The translations under genes and the position numbers were made by a program. Source: Atrichornis clamosus (lineage: Eukaryota > Chordata > Aves > Passeriformes > Menuridae). Taken from it: DNA of 64,000 nucleotides. Below, piece by piece: positions 37,991-48,484 of the stretch (positions are counted from its first letter, which is position 1; every line of letters begins with the position of its first letter). The stretch spans positions 62,001 through 126,000 of the forward strand of contig WBMZ01003335.1 in the NCBI GenBank assembly GCA_013400975.1, read 5' to 3'. Below the pieces are notes generated by a model. It saw only the letters and a list, made by a program, of their open reading frames with translations, was not told the origin of the DNA and did not search any database.

Positions 37991-38460
37991 AGCGAACCCA
38001 GTTCACACCACTCCCGCGTTCGCGCCTTTCCGACGCTCCCGGCTCTCCCACATGGCCCCCGGACGCCCCCGCGCCCCCCTCCCGTCCCCCCGGGCTCCCC
38101 TCAGGCTCCCGCCCGGCGCCTGCGCGCGCCTGCGCAGAGCCCGCGGGCTTGGCGCGGGCCCGGCCTCGCCATGGCGCCTTGGACGTGCTGCCGCGTGGCC
38201 GCCGTGTCCTGCCTGGTGCTCTGCGTCTCCCTCCTCCTGCCGCGGACCTTCCTGCCCCGGGCCGGCGGCAGGCAGGAGCCCGGCGCCGCGCCGCCCGAGG
38301 GTAAGAGGCCGCTCCTCGCCGCCGCGCCCCCCTTGCCCCTCCCCGCCCCGGGACGGCGCGGTCCCGCTCCGGCAGCTGCGCGGGGTGAGCCCGGGGCGGG
38401 CGGGCTCTCGGGGGCTCCGTGAGGGGCCGCACGGAGGGAGCTCCGCCGCCCGGTATGGAA
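37991..38460. promoter_or_regulatory. RIC3: CpG-rich RIC3 promoter and first exon region
   Basis: CpG and GC density rise sharply here above the AT-rich flanks, spanning the start codon at 38171 and exon 1. No TATA box is obvious upstream of the start, which fits a CpG-island promoter with dispersed initiation. Two adjacent copies of GCGCCTGCGC (38116-38125 and 38126-38135) match the NRF1-type palindromic motif on the opposite strand. The transcription start cannot be placed exactly; it probably lies between about 38000 and 38150. Confidence 0.75.
38171..38300 (+). CDS. RIC3: RIC3 coding exon 1
   Basis: It encodes residues 1-43 plus the first base of codon 44. The start sits in a strong Kozak context (CTCGCCATGG) and begins MAPWTCCRVAAVSCLVLC, followed by SLLLPRTFLPR. 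This is the hydrophobic N-terminal segment of RIC3, a signal peptide or first membrane anchor; the literature disagrees on whether it is cleaved. The exon ends at PPEG, and the split Gly codon joins exon 2. The donor is G|GTAAGAG. The same frame is open upstream through the CR1, but the family start and the Kozak context favour 38171. Confidence 0.93.
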
Positions 38461-40353
38461 ACATAGCGTAGTTCTCTCTTCTTGCGTCACTCATCCAGGC
38501 TCCTCCCTTAGAGACGTGTGGCGTGCTGGAGGATTGATTCGTTGTTATTGCTGCGGTTTACCTGCTTCTTACTTTTTTTAGTAGTTTAAAATATTCCAAG
38601 TTTCATTTTATTTATCCGTGGAGTATTAAAGCTACTGAAAAGCGACATATTCATACTGCTCTTTTTGTTTGTTTTTTTTCATTGCGATACATCTCTCCAT
38701 TATTTTATTATTTTCTGTACGGAATGTTTTTGTTGTTGCATATAAAATAAAATTTCATTTGAATCGTCATCATTGTTTTAGTTTCCTACGCCAGCGTTTT
38801 ACACTTTTGTTTTCCTGCACCAGATTCTCATAATGCTGTGGCCACGTGATGACTCATTTATGCTCCCGTCCTGTCCGTGCAGCCCCTCAAGCTGTGTCCT
38901 TCATTCCAGCCCTCCCACGCTGCATGTTCTGTTCTTAAGTTCTCGAGGAGAGGGTTCATACAAGCATCTCCCATTCTTTTTATGCCCATTGCCTTTAATG
39001 TAGGGGTTTTTTTCCCCAAGGCACTTCACAAAAGTAGCTGGTATCATAACCCCGAACCTTGGCAGAGAAGGAGTTTTGCCCGGGGCTGCCTGCAAGCCAG
39101 AAGTGAGGCTGGTGGAAGCACAGAGAACTTACAGGTTCTTCTGGATGCTGTCCCACAGGGAGTCATGTTCAGGGACTGTATCTTGTGCATCCTTACAACA
39201 GCCTGGTTCTTCCATGTATGCACACTTCAGTGACATTGGTTTCATTCAGTGTTTCATTTCATTTCACGGTTTTCTAAGGATACTCAGGCTGGAGTTACTG
39301 CTGAAACAATGAACTGAAACATACGATTTCCATGCTACAAGTGCCCTTTCATTGTTACTGTGTGTGGTCTTGGTCTTTAAGAACTTGAAAATAGGTTCAT
39401 CAGCACTGTAGATCTACAGGTTCCATTGCAGAATCTCCTCACTGAAAACTTGGAATGGTCGCTGAGTTTTCAGTTAATGATGTGGTGCTTCTTTCTTTGA
39501 CTGCAGGTTGATCTGCCAGAAAAATTAGCTTTAAAAAATCCAACAACAAACTTGCCCCCAAATTATTTTCAGTGACAGCTGTCTCGTGAATGGTGCTCTT
39601 ACCTGTTCTAGCACAGCCAGCTTTGAGCAGTGCTGTGATAGAGCAACTAGTCACAGCCACAGTTAAATGCTTAAAAAAGGTCTCGTAAATACTCTTTCCA
39701 TCCTCAATATCATAAATATTTTCCATCATCCTGCAGAGGTCACAGGACAGCATAAACACTCAGCATTGCCCCCTTGTTGCTCCCCAGCACCTGTCTTTGG
39801 CTCAGGATGCAACACCTCACCTCAGCTGGTCGGTTTCAGATGAGAGTTTATAGTCCACCTTTTCAATTTGATAGCAAGAATTTCATTGCACCTGCTCTGT
39901 GGACCAAACCTTATTTCACCTGAAGTTATTTTTTTATTGGAAGAATAAATCTTGATTGAACTGTTCCGTTCATATCTCTGTCATTAGTCGTCGTCTTCAG
40001 TGCGCTGATAACTGCAGTTACCTGACAGGAGTTTCAGGGGCTTGAGGTAATCATGTCATTCTTGAAGTTAATAAAGTGCTTATTGTAGTCTTGGGGGCAA
40101 AATTTCTCTGAATAAAACATGCTTAAAGTTTAGTACCATTTGTTAGAACTCAGTGTCACCAGAAGGCTTTTTATTGAAACTGGCTTTAAGCATGGGAATG
40201 ACACTTTCTCTAAGAAAGCCGTTTTTAGAGGCCTCTTTTAGGAAAATGGTGAGCATAGAACTACAGAAGCTAATATCTTCCAGATGGGAATGTTGTTCTT
40301 TTTCACAATAATAGTTTCATGTATATAAAAAAGCTTATTTAAAAAAAACTTAC

Positions 40354-40376
40354 TTTACATGTACTGTACATGTAAA
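40354..40376. repeat. Perfect inverted repeat with one-base centre
   Basis: TTTACATGTAC (40354-40364) and GTACATGTAAA (40366-40376) are exact reverse complements around a single T. Copies of AAAAAAACTTACT flank it on both sides (near 40343 and 40374), suggesting local slippage or template-switch origin. Confidence 0.9.
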
Positions 40377-40710
40377 AAAACTTACTGTACATTCCTAGTT
40401 GACTTCATGGACAGGCATTAGAATGTTTATCTATTGTAAAAGGAAAAAAAAAAGAGCTACTATCTGTTTTAAAAGTATATTTTTTGTCTCATGTTCATAA
40501 ATTTACATGCCATGCATTTTATAAAGCTGCTCTCTAAGTTGGTATTTACAGCTCCATGACAGTAGCAGTCTCTGCATTCTTATGAACAATCAGGTGGCAT
40601 CAGCTTTACAAAAAAAATACCTGACAGTTCAAGTGACACTTCTGCTCAGCTTGGATTTGTGCAAGACACACATCAGTTGCCTACTTGTGTCCTGAAGAAA
40701 ATGAAGCTAT

Positions 40711-40805
40711 TTCCTCCAGACCCTTCACCATCCTTGTGGCCCTCCTTTGGACACTCTCTAATAGCCTAATGTGTTTTTTGTATTGTGGTGCCCAAAACTG
40801 AACTG
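40711..40805 (-). mobile_element. CR1 LINE internal fragment, antisense
   Basis: The plus strand shows CCTCCAGACCCTTCACCATC, then GTGGCCCTCCTTTGGACAC and TTGTGGTGCCCAAAACTG. These are hallmark antisense words of the CR1 ORF2 end. It is a short degraded copy without the 3' tail, inside RIC3 intron 1. Confidence 0.8.
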
Positions 40806-43800
40806 GTAGTGTTAGAAAAGGATTAATTACTTGGGCTTTCTGTGGGCAGACATGTTGGAGAAATCAGAGGGTGATAAAGAATAGCAGCAGAAATTTTATG
40901 GTGGCTTGAAAAATAGTTTAGATCAAATGTCAAGAAAACAGTGTCTGTACAGTTTGTTCTAAGCTGCTATAGCAAACATGGAGGCTATGCAAGAAAACCT
41001 GGAAGGACATTTTCAGTCTAGACAGCATAAAGTTACATTATCATGGAGCCAGCGTGTCTTGCTGTATGTTGCCACTTGCAGCTTTAGAACCCTTTGGCCA
41101 ATTCACCTCATTGGACAAAGAGAGAGAGAAGATAAATAGTTTATGAAAATACACTGCTGAGAGGGGCTAAAGATTGATTCAAGTGTCCCAAGGTGAAGGC
41201 ATCCATCTGAATGCCTCTTTGTTGGCTTCAACCAGAGTGGGAGGTCCTGCCTAGCCTACTTAGCAAAAGTTTTGCTTAGAGCACACATCTTCTTAAAATA
41301 CCAAGTCCAAAAGAACGGGGGAGAAAAATGTACAAAACTTTTGGGTTCTGGATCTCATAGAAGTGCATTTCATTTCTGATCCCTATGACCATCTGAAAAA
41401 ATGGTGGTTTTCAGTCACTGTGATGAACATTTTATCAGGAAAATGTAAGTAGGACTTAAGTATCTTCTAAACATGGGAGTCAGAGTACAGTTTGAAGATG
41501 GATTGCAGGACTGGAATTTACGTTTCTGGAGGATAGTTCTGTATCCCACTGTCACATACTTTTTCAGTTAAAGCTGGTTTGTTCTTGGAGCTTTTTGTTT
41601 CATTTGTTTTGAAAGCAGAGTAAGGAATAGTAAATGTCTTACTTGGAAAAAACAATATCTGCTTTGCAAAGTTGATTTGAAGCATTAAAACTGACAAAAT
41701 TATTGAATGTGTCGGATAAATCTTAGGTTTAAAAATTTCAAAGCCAGATAGGGTGTAGCTGGTGGAGTTACCACATGCAGCAATCAGTCTGCACAAAGGC
41801 AGCCCTCGGGCTGTCACAGGGGAGTTGAGAAACCTTCCAAAAGCCGAGCAGCACTGTGGCTGCAGTGTGACACCCTTCAAAGCTAAATGGAGTTAGAGCT
41901 CTTCCCACAGCACGGAAAATGTCCTGCTGAAGTACACACCGTCAGCACTGGTGGCAGCAAACAAGGGCCCAACACGTGCCCCTCTGTGCTCGTCAAGTGT
42001 CACTTGACTTTAGTGATGGAGAGTATGTTGTTCTCTCCATTTGAAAGTGCTTTGTTTCATCCCTGAGGACGTGGAATCCAGTTGCATCACCTACTGGTGT
42101 GTGTGCTAGGGTGTGGGGATTTTTAATAGCACGAAGTATCTTGTTCAATTGACAGTGGCATCCAAATTGTTACATTTTCCCTTTATATACTGTGCATTTA
42201 ACAGCTTTGTGTGTATGTTGCTTTCAAGTTGCCTGTGCCATCAATTTCCCGTGTAATTTGCGTGTGTTCTTCACAACAAAAAGCTATGGAAAACAGTATT
42301 TGTTTATTAAGGAAATAATTAGAAAAGTTTAAAATCAGCAGGGTAGATTTAAAAATAGGAGCCATGAAATTCCCCTTTAAAATGATTTTGCTAATGAAAT
42401 GTTCAGTGTGTGTCCCTTTGCTCTGATTATATTTAATTGAATGGAATATTTTAAAGCACAAATCAGCTCTTGTGGATCATGAACTATTCCCTTTAAACAC
42501 AGTTTCACCTTTGTCATTTATTTTCTGCTTTCTTAATATATCTTTTTTTTTTAATAAAGAATATTTGCATAAGATGTTTTGCAAAGGTTTACCTACCCTG
42601 CTGCTTCATCCCCACCTCAGTGATACTGCTCTCTGAACGACATCACACTCATTTCCACAGTGACCTACTGCTACAGGGCATTGTTGCTGGAGCAGTGGGA
42701 CTTTCTTGTAAATAAGATGCTATGCTTTCCATCACAGACTTTGAATAATTCACTAAAATTTAAGTGCATGATAACAGCTTCCTCAAAGTTAATCTGAGAG
42801 TGAGTTTGGTCAGTCGTGGTGTACCCTGGCAGCTGCACTAAAGAACTCATAGAATGTGTGCTATCATCTGCAAGAAAAATGTGTTTTTAATAGTAGAACT
42901 TCATGAATTATTGATATAACTTCCTAATAAGTATTTACTGCAATTTTCTGTGCTCAGGAATTTAGCTGCCTATGGTAGTGTTTCCTAGCAAGACCAAATG
43001 TTAATTAAATTTTTCTCTTGTGTCTCATAAAGATACTTGCAGCTGTGTACTCGCAGAAGTAAAGTTAGTTCTTTTCAGTGCCATTTTCAACCTGGTTTTC
43101 TTTCTGCAAGCACAGGCAGCCTGTCCCAGGACCAGACAGCACATGTGCCGGGGAGGGGGAGTTTTGCATCTGGGATCAGGGAGTGAGCTGCAGCCCAGCC
43201 TGGCAATCCCTGGCTCCGGTGCTTCCATCCGTGGCCTCCTGCTGCCAGACTCCATGGCAGAGTAGCTGGGTAATTCAGTTCAGACCTGGTCAGTGGAAGG
43301 GAGTGCAGGTGCATGTTCAAGCTGGATATGGAGATGGAAAGCAGGATGTCAGCTACACAGAGGAGTAAAATAGAGAATTTCACAGCAAAACTGTTGAATT
43401 GATGGCAGCAAACAAATAGAATAATGCATGAGCTTAAGTTTAGTGAGGTTCGTGTGCCTTTCAGTTGCATGAAATCATCTGCAGCACCGTTTCAGGCTCT
43501 CTGCAGTCTTTCTCTAGCATCTCTACATCCACTTATGCTTGCTCTCCTTTTTTGTGTTAAATTAGCTCTGCCTAGAAAGGCTAGAAACCTCTAAATTATT
43601 TTCTTTCTAAAATGCCAAAGAAAATATGTCCCAAGCTATATTCAGTCTCCTTTCTTACATTGCTTTACCTTAGACCTTTTCAAGGAGAACACCTTGAGGT
43701 AACACCACTTTTCTTAATCTTTTATTACTCTCTTGGTAAAATCAGGTAAAATACTGTCTCTTATGGCAATAGCCAAAAATCTATCCTGGGCAAGTCGTGT

Positions 43801-44286
43801 GTCAGGGTGTTAGGTAGTGGTTTATACACTAATATGTCTTTGTGCAATATTGAAAGGTCAGGCTCACAGTGGAAAACTGATACGCTATTTGGGGGTTTTT
43901 CAGGAGAGAAACAAGTAGGAATTTGACATTTCATCATGCTGGAGATGCTGATCCTTAGGGTATCCAGAGAAGAATGTACCTGTTAAAGTCCATGTTTTGT
44001 TAATTGCCTTGCCAGCTCTTTCTCTTCTTAAAATCAAGAGATTTTAATTGTGTGATTTTACTCCTAATTCTGTAGAAGTAAAATGGCTTTAAGTAAAACC
44101 TAATTCCTAGCACTGCACATCATAAGAGACTGAGTTCTGACTTAGTCCAACAAGTTATTTATTCATCAATGGTGATGCATTTACAAGCAGAGAAAATAGG
44201 TCACTTGCACCCGCTGCAGTTTTATGCTGCATGTAAAAGGGTGAAAAGTAATAGAAGGAAAATGATCATTATGTGTTTCTTTTCAG

Positions 44287-44510
44287 GGAAGCTTGGTCGC
44301 TTTCCACCGAGGATGCATTCCCACGCCACTCCCGACAGCCGAGCTGTCCCTCATTTTCCAAGATCTCACCTTGCTGAAGCAGTTGCCAAAGCCAAGGCAG
44401 GTGGAGGTGGTAGTGGAAGCACTGGTGGAACCGGGAGAGGTCTTGTGGGGCAGATTATCCCTATATATGGATTTGGCATCTTCTTATATATCCTGTACAT
44501 TTTATTTAAG
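44287..44510 (+). CDS. RIC3: RIC3 coding exon 2
   Basis: It encodes codon 44 (completed by GG) through Lys118. It starts KLGRFPPRMHSHATPDSR, continues with RSHLAEAVAKAKAGGGG and a Gly/Ser-rich linker, and ends in the second membrane segment, GQIIPIYGFGIFLYILYILF. KLGRFPP, the SHLAEA stretch and GQIIPIYGFGIFLYILYILFK are the most recognisable parts of the RIC3 family. The acceptor is TTTCTTTTCAG|GG and the donor AAG|GTAAGAGC. The exon ends in phase 0. Confidence 0.97.
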
Positions 44511-46186
44511 GTAAGAGCAATATAAATTGAAAAGTCAGGGACTTAGCTCAAAAAACTTGGAAAAAAAGAAATAATACTCTCATTACTGTACCTTGTTCCT
44601 CTTCATCTGTGCTCCAAAAGAGGCTTATGCTGGACCTTTGCCTGGTGGTCAAAAGATTGGGGTATCCTGTGATTTTTGCTGTTGCAAAGACTGTAGCTAA
44701 GGCCACAGGGATGGGTTTCTCTGATCCTGCATTGGCCTCTGACTTCTTACAGGTTTTTTAAGGATTTTTTTTCCCCCTGGAAATTGTGCAGGTCTAGAAC
44801 AATGTTAATTGATTTTGAATATGCATATAGTATTCTTTTCCCTTACATATTACACGTGACTACATATTATATGTATATGTCACATGTCGCATTTTTCATT
44901 TAAAGTGGGAGAGAGGGACTACAGCCACCACATAACGTTTGGAATGAAAGCACCACATGGTTAGAGACTGGGAGTTAGTAAGGTTGTATTGACCATGCTG
45001 GAAATGCCCCAGCTGAGGGAGGAACTGGTTGAAAGCTAGTTTTAAAATGTACAGCCCAAATTCCTCTTGAGTGTGTCACATGTGGTTTGAACTTCTCACA
45101 GCTATTTCTTTCACCAGCTTGACTTCCATGCAGGTGATGACAGTCAGCTGTGTGGGAGGAAGGAGATTTGGACTTGGGGAGTTTTTTCTTTTGAGTGGGA
45201 GCTAAATCCAGCCTGAGCAGTGTCTGAAGAGGTGAGTCTGAGCTGGACAGACAGAGTCAAGAATGAAGATAATTGGGTGAACTGATCAAACACAGAGGAG
45301 ATTAAAGAAATAACCTGCAGCTTCTGTCCAGAGAAGGGCAACAAAGAGTCTGGTGAAGGTTCTGGAGCACAAGTCTGATGAGGAGCAGCTGAGGGAGCTG
45401 GGGGTGTTCAGCCTGGAGAAAAGGGGGCTCAGGGGGACCTTATCACTCTCTGCAACCACCTGAAGGGAGGTTATGGCAACAATGGCTGTCAGCCTCTTCT
45501 CCCAAGGACCAGCAATAGGACAAGAGGAAATGGCCTCAAGTTGCATCAGGGGAGGTTTAGATGGGATATTGGGGAAAAAAACCTTCATTGAAAGGGTCAT
45601 CAAGCGCTGGAAAGGCTGTCCAGGGGAGTGGTTGAGGTGCTATACCTGGAGGCATTAAAAGCTGTGTAGATGTGCCACTTAGAGACATGGCTTCGTGGTG
45701 GACTCTGCAGTGTGAAGTTTATGGTTGGACTCAATCTTAAAAGTATTTTTCAGCCTAAATGATTCTGTAGTTCCATATAGAGCCAGGTGGTATCCATGCT
45801 GCAGATACAAAGTAGGTAAGGAGTAATGGCAGAAAGCATTGCAAAGGGGACAACTGGGGTCACGTTTCTTCAGGATCTGCCCTTCATTTTGCAATAAATG
45901 AGGGTTTCTCCCTCCTATACACAGAAGAATGGAATGGATAAGTATTTTTAAATGAAGAAATTATTTTTGATGAGTTATGGTTTCACTATGCTCAAAAATA
46001 CCATTTGTTCCAAGAGTCTTTTAGGAGTTTTCAGCTGACAAGATCTCCCAGGCATCTTTCATGCTTTTGCTGCTGTGGTTGCCTTCTGGCATATTTTAGT
46101 TTTCTGTACTTTCTTCTGTTGCCTCTGGGGCTTATATATTACTACTGTGGTAACTCATAGAAGGGCCATCTTCTTTTCCTCATCAG
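44511..46186 (+). other. RIC3: RIC3 intron 2
   Basis: About 1.7 kb, containing a sense-strand CR1 copy at 45322-45772. Otherwise there is no recognised feature. Confidence 0.85.
45322..45772 (+). mobile_element. CR1 LINE 3' fragment, sense
   Basis: The copy begins TTCTGTCCAGAGAAGGGCAAC, followed by GGAGCACAAGTCTGATGAGG, GGACAAGAGGAAATGGCCTC and GGTTGGACTCAATCTTAAAAG, and ends AAATGATTCTGTAG. These are the canonical ORF2-end and 3' UTR words of CR1. It is 5'-truncated with broken frames. It sits about 415 bp upstream of exon 3 in the same orientation as RIC3. Confidence 0.92.
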
Positions 46187-46265
46187 CTGGCATCCAAGGG
46201 AAGAACTACTCCTGCAGAGCGGAAGTGCCCTACTGCTACACCCGGAAACATGAAGAGGAAAATCA
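46187..46265 (+). CDS. RIC3: RIC3 coding exon 3
   Basis: This 79-nt exon encodes LASKGRTTPAERK, CPTATPGN and MKRKI, plus the first base of a Thr codon. It aligns with the cytoplasmic stretch after the second membrane segment of mammalian RIC3 (recalled as LSKGKTT...PGN..RKIT), with one extra Ala here. The acceptor is TTTTCCTCATCAG|CTG and the donor ATCA|GTGAGTA. Phases match exon 2 (phase 0) and exon 4 (two bases to finish ACT). An overlapping open frame in another phase at 46075-46269 is a shadow. Confidence 0.9.
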
Positions 46266-48390
46266 GTGAGTATGACTCTGAGCTGCATCTGTGTAGCTGT
46301 TGACTCTGTGGCAGCACGGTCCAACCCAGTTCTTCAAGTTCTGGGCACACCATAAAGCTGCTGTTCCCTTCCCTATCCCCCCAAAAAGAACAAGGCAGAA
46401 GCTTCTGCGTTGGAATGAGCAGGAGTTAAGAAGACTTAGTGCACCGTCACTTTCTAATCTCATTCAGCCAATGAGACTGTGATAGCAGCCTGATCCCAGG
46501 CCCCTCTGGAAGGAATGGCTTTTCATGAGGTTTGCTGAATTAGCTGCACGGATTTGCTGAAAAGCTGTGTCGCTAATGATTAAAAATGGATAATAGGATG
46601 TCCAGCTATAATTATTCTGTAATCCGTAATAGTCTAGTAAGAGTATAGAAAGATACCATAAAAGCTAGTTTCATTTTTTTGAATTTGTGAATTCTTAGCC
46701 ATCATCAGGCACTTCCCTAATTTGTCCCTTCCCTTTTTTGCAATGCGCAGAGTTCTAATCTGTGCAATAAAGGGAGCAAATACTATTCTAAAATGTTAAT
46801 TTGATTTTACCTGAATATTGTGAGATAGATTCAACTATTTGTAGACACTTACTAGATAAATTAATAAGCTTGCTATTGAGGATTGGAAGAGTAGTTACCA
46901 TTACAGCATTTAAATGTGTTGTGTTTAGCTGGCTGAACTGTTACAGGAAAGAGAAGTACTTGGGGCTGTATAGAAAGCAGTGGCAGTAAGGTAATTCTCT
47001 TAACATAGCTGTAATTATCTTGACATTAATGTGCATATTAGGAATACCTAATGTACTCAATGCTGGAGATTGTGTTTCCAGTGCACTTGTACTGCATTGT
47101 GCCTGGCAATTTTGGGCAATTTATTAGCAATGGCAATTGTAATTTTTTCTTTAATGCTTGGTAGAAGAAACTAACTTTGCAGTAAGTTAACTTTGCCATC
47201 ATTATAACCCAAAGAACTAACGGTGAAAATTATTCAGCCTTTTTCTAGAGTTCTTCGTTTATATTCCTAAAGCGTTCATGGCAAATTGTGGCAGAGCAGG
47301 GGACAGGTCACTGCACTAAGAACATGAGGACTGAGTCACCACTTACACAATGACTTGGAGGAGTCACTTCCTTTCTCTTTGCCAATTTCCCTTCCTCTTT
47401 TTTTAAAGTCTCAGGCATGCAAAATAATTACGTCAGCACTACATTAAGTAAAGACAACCTGTGCAGAATAGAGATCTTTCCAAAAGCAGGATGTTTGTGA
47501 ATGGATTTCTCCATTCCTACTATGTTGAAGTTCCATTGTGCCTTTGTGCTGCTTAAATGGCTGTGGCTGTAGCAGCTGAATATTTATTTCACCCAGGGTG
47601 GTTTCATTTTGTTCTGCAGTGGGGAGCAATGGAGTCTCAGCTTTAGGATTTTGAGCATGAGCTACTAAAGCCCAACAAGGAGCTCAAGCATTTTTGTTGG
47701 CATCCATGCTGTAGCATCTTGGTTGTTAATGCTTTCAAAAAGCCAGTTTGGGTGTTCCTGCATTGTTTCTACTGTTGTACTGTTGTACTATGGCCACATT
47801 TTTTTAAAAATATGAAACTGGGGCTTTGCTCCCAAGGCAGAAACCATGGGGCTCACTTTTGTTCATCCCAGTGAGCCTGGCACACCTGAGCAGGGTTGGA
47901 TCAAGCCATCAAACCCATGAACTTGATTCTCTTTGAGAAAGAAGTAGTTTGTTAAACCTTATACTCATTAGAAAATGCTCAAATGACCTTTTGTTTCTGT
48001 CCCAAGGTCCTAAGGGGGAAATTCCATGCGAACTATTAATTCTGCAGGAGACAGGAAAAAAACAAACAAGCAAACACACAACAAGCCCCACAGTATTTTC
48101 TTTTCTTAAACTTGAATGTCCAGGGCATTTCCAGTGGCCTACTCACTCTGCTTGTTGGGAGGTAGCTCGGGAGCATCTGAAAGGAGGTTCTTTCTGTGTG
48201 CACTATTACCACTGGTAACAGTCTTAGGCCAGGAAAAGTAGGTAGAACTCTCTAAGCTGAATGTTTTAATTTCATCACAGACAATTTGGCTTGGCACAGC
48301 ATTTGCTACCTGTGATAATGGGACAGGGATACATTTTCAAAGCTCCTACTGACAGATCTTGGCTTTTTTTATTATTTGTTTGTTTTACAG
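46266..48390 (+). other. RIC3: RIC3 intron 3
   Basis: About 2.1 kb between GTGAGTA and TTTGTTTTACAG. No mobile element, RNA or extra exon was recognised. Confidence 0.8.
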
Positions 48391-48484
48391 CTGACTATGA
48401 ACTCACTCAACTCCAGGAAAGACTGAGAGAGACTGAAGAAGCTATGGAAAAATTAATCAACAGAGTAGGACCTATGTATGACAG
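48391..48484 (+). CDS. RIC3: RIC3 coding exon 4
   Basis: It encodes the end of a Thr codon, then DYELTQLQERLRETEEAMEK, LINRVGPMYD and two bases of the next codon. The heptad-like L/M spacing and high charge mark the RIC3 coiled coil, for which roles in oligomerisation and receptor interaction have been proposed. LINRVGP is strongly family-specific. The acceptor is TTTTACAG|CT and the donor ACAG|GTGTGTTT. The last AG joins exon 5 as Ser (AGC) or Arg (AGG), depending on the acceptor used. Confidence 0.95.

Larger units (their letters stand above)
38301..44286 (+). other. RIC3: RIC3 intron 1
   Basis: About 6.0 kb from donor GTAAGAG to acceptor TTTCTTTTCAG. Its first 150 bases are still CpG-rich. 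It contains a small antisense CR1 piece (40711-40805), a perfect hairpin-forming palindrome (40354-40376) and A/T homopolymers. No further exon was recognised. Confidence 0.85.

Noticed and set aside
37926..38494. Several long Arg/Pro/Ala-rich frames on both strands at the RIC3 promoter
   Set aside because: They are by-products of high GC over the CpG island. Only the frame with the conserved RIC3 N-terminus is supported.
46075..46269. 64-codon open frame overlapping RIC3 exon 3 in another phase
   Set aside because: The exon 3 phase fixed by exons 2 and 4 gives the RIC3 sequence. This frame is a shadow.
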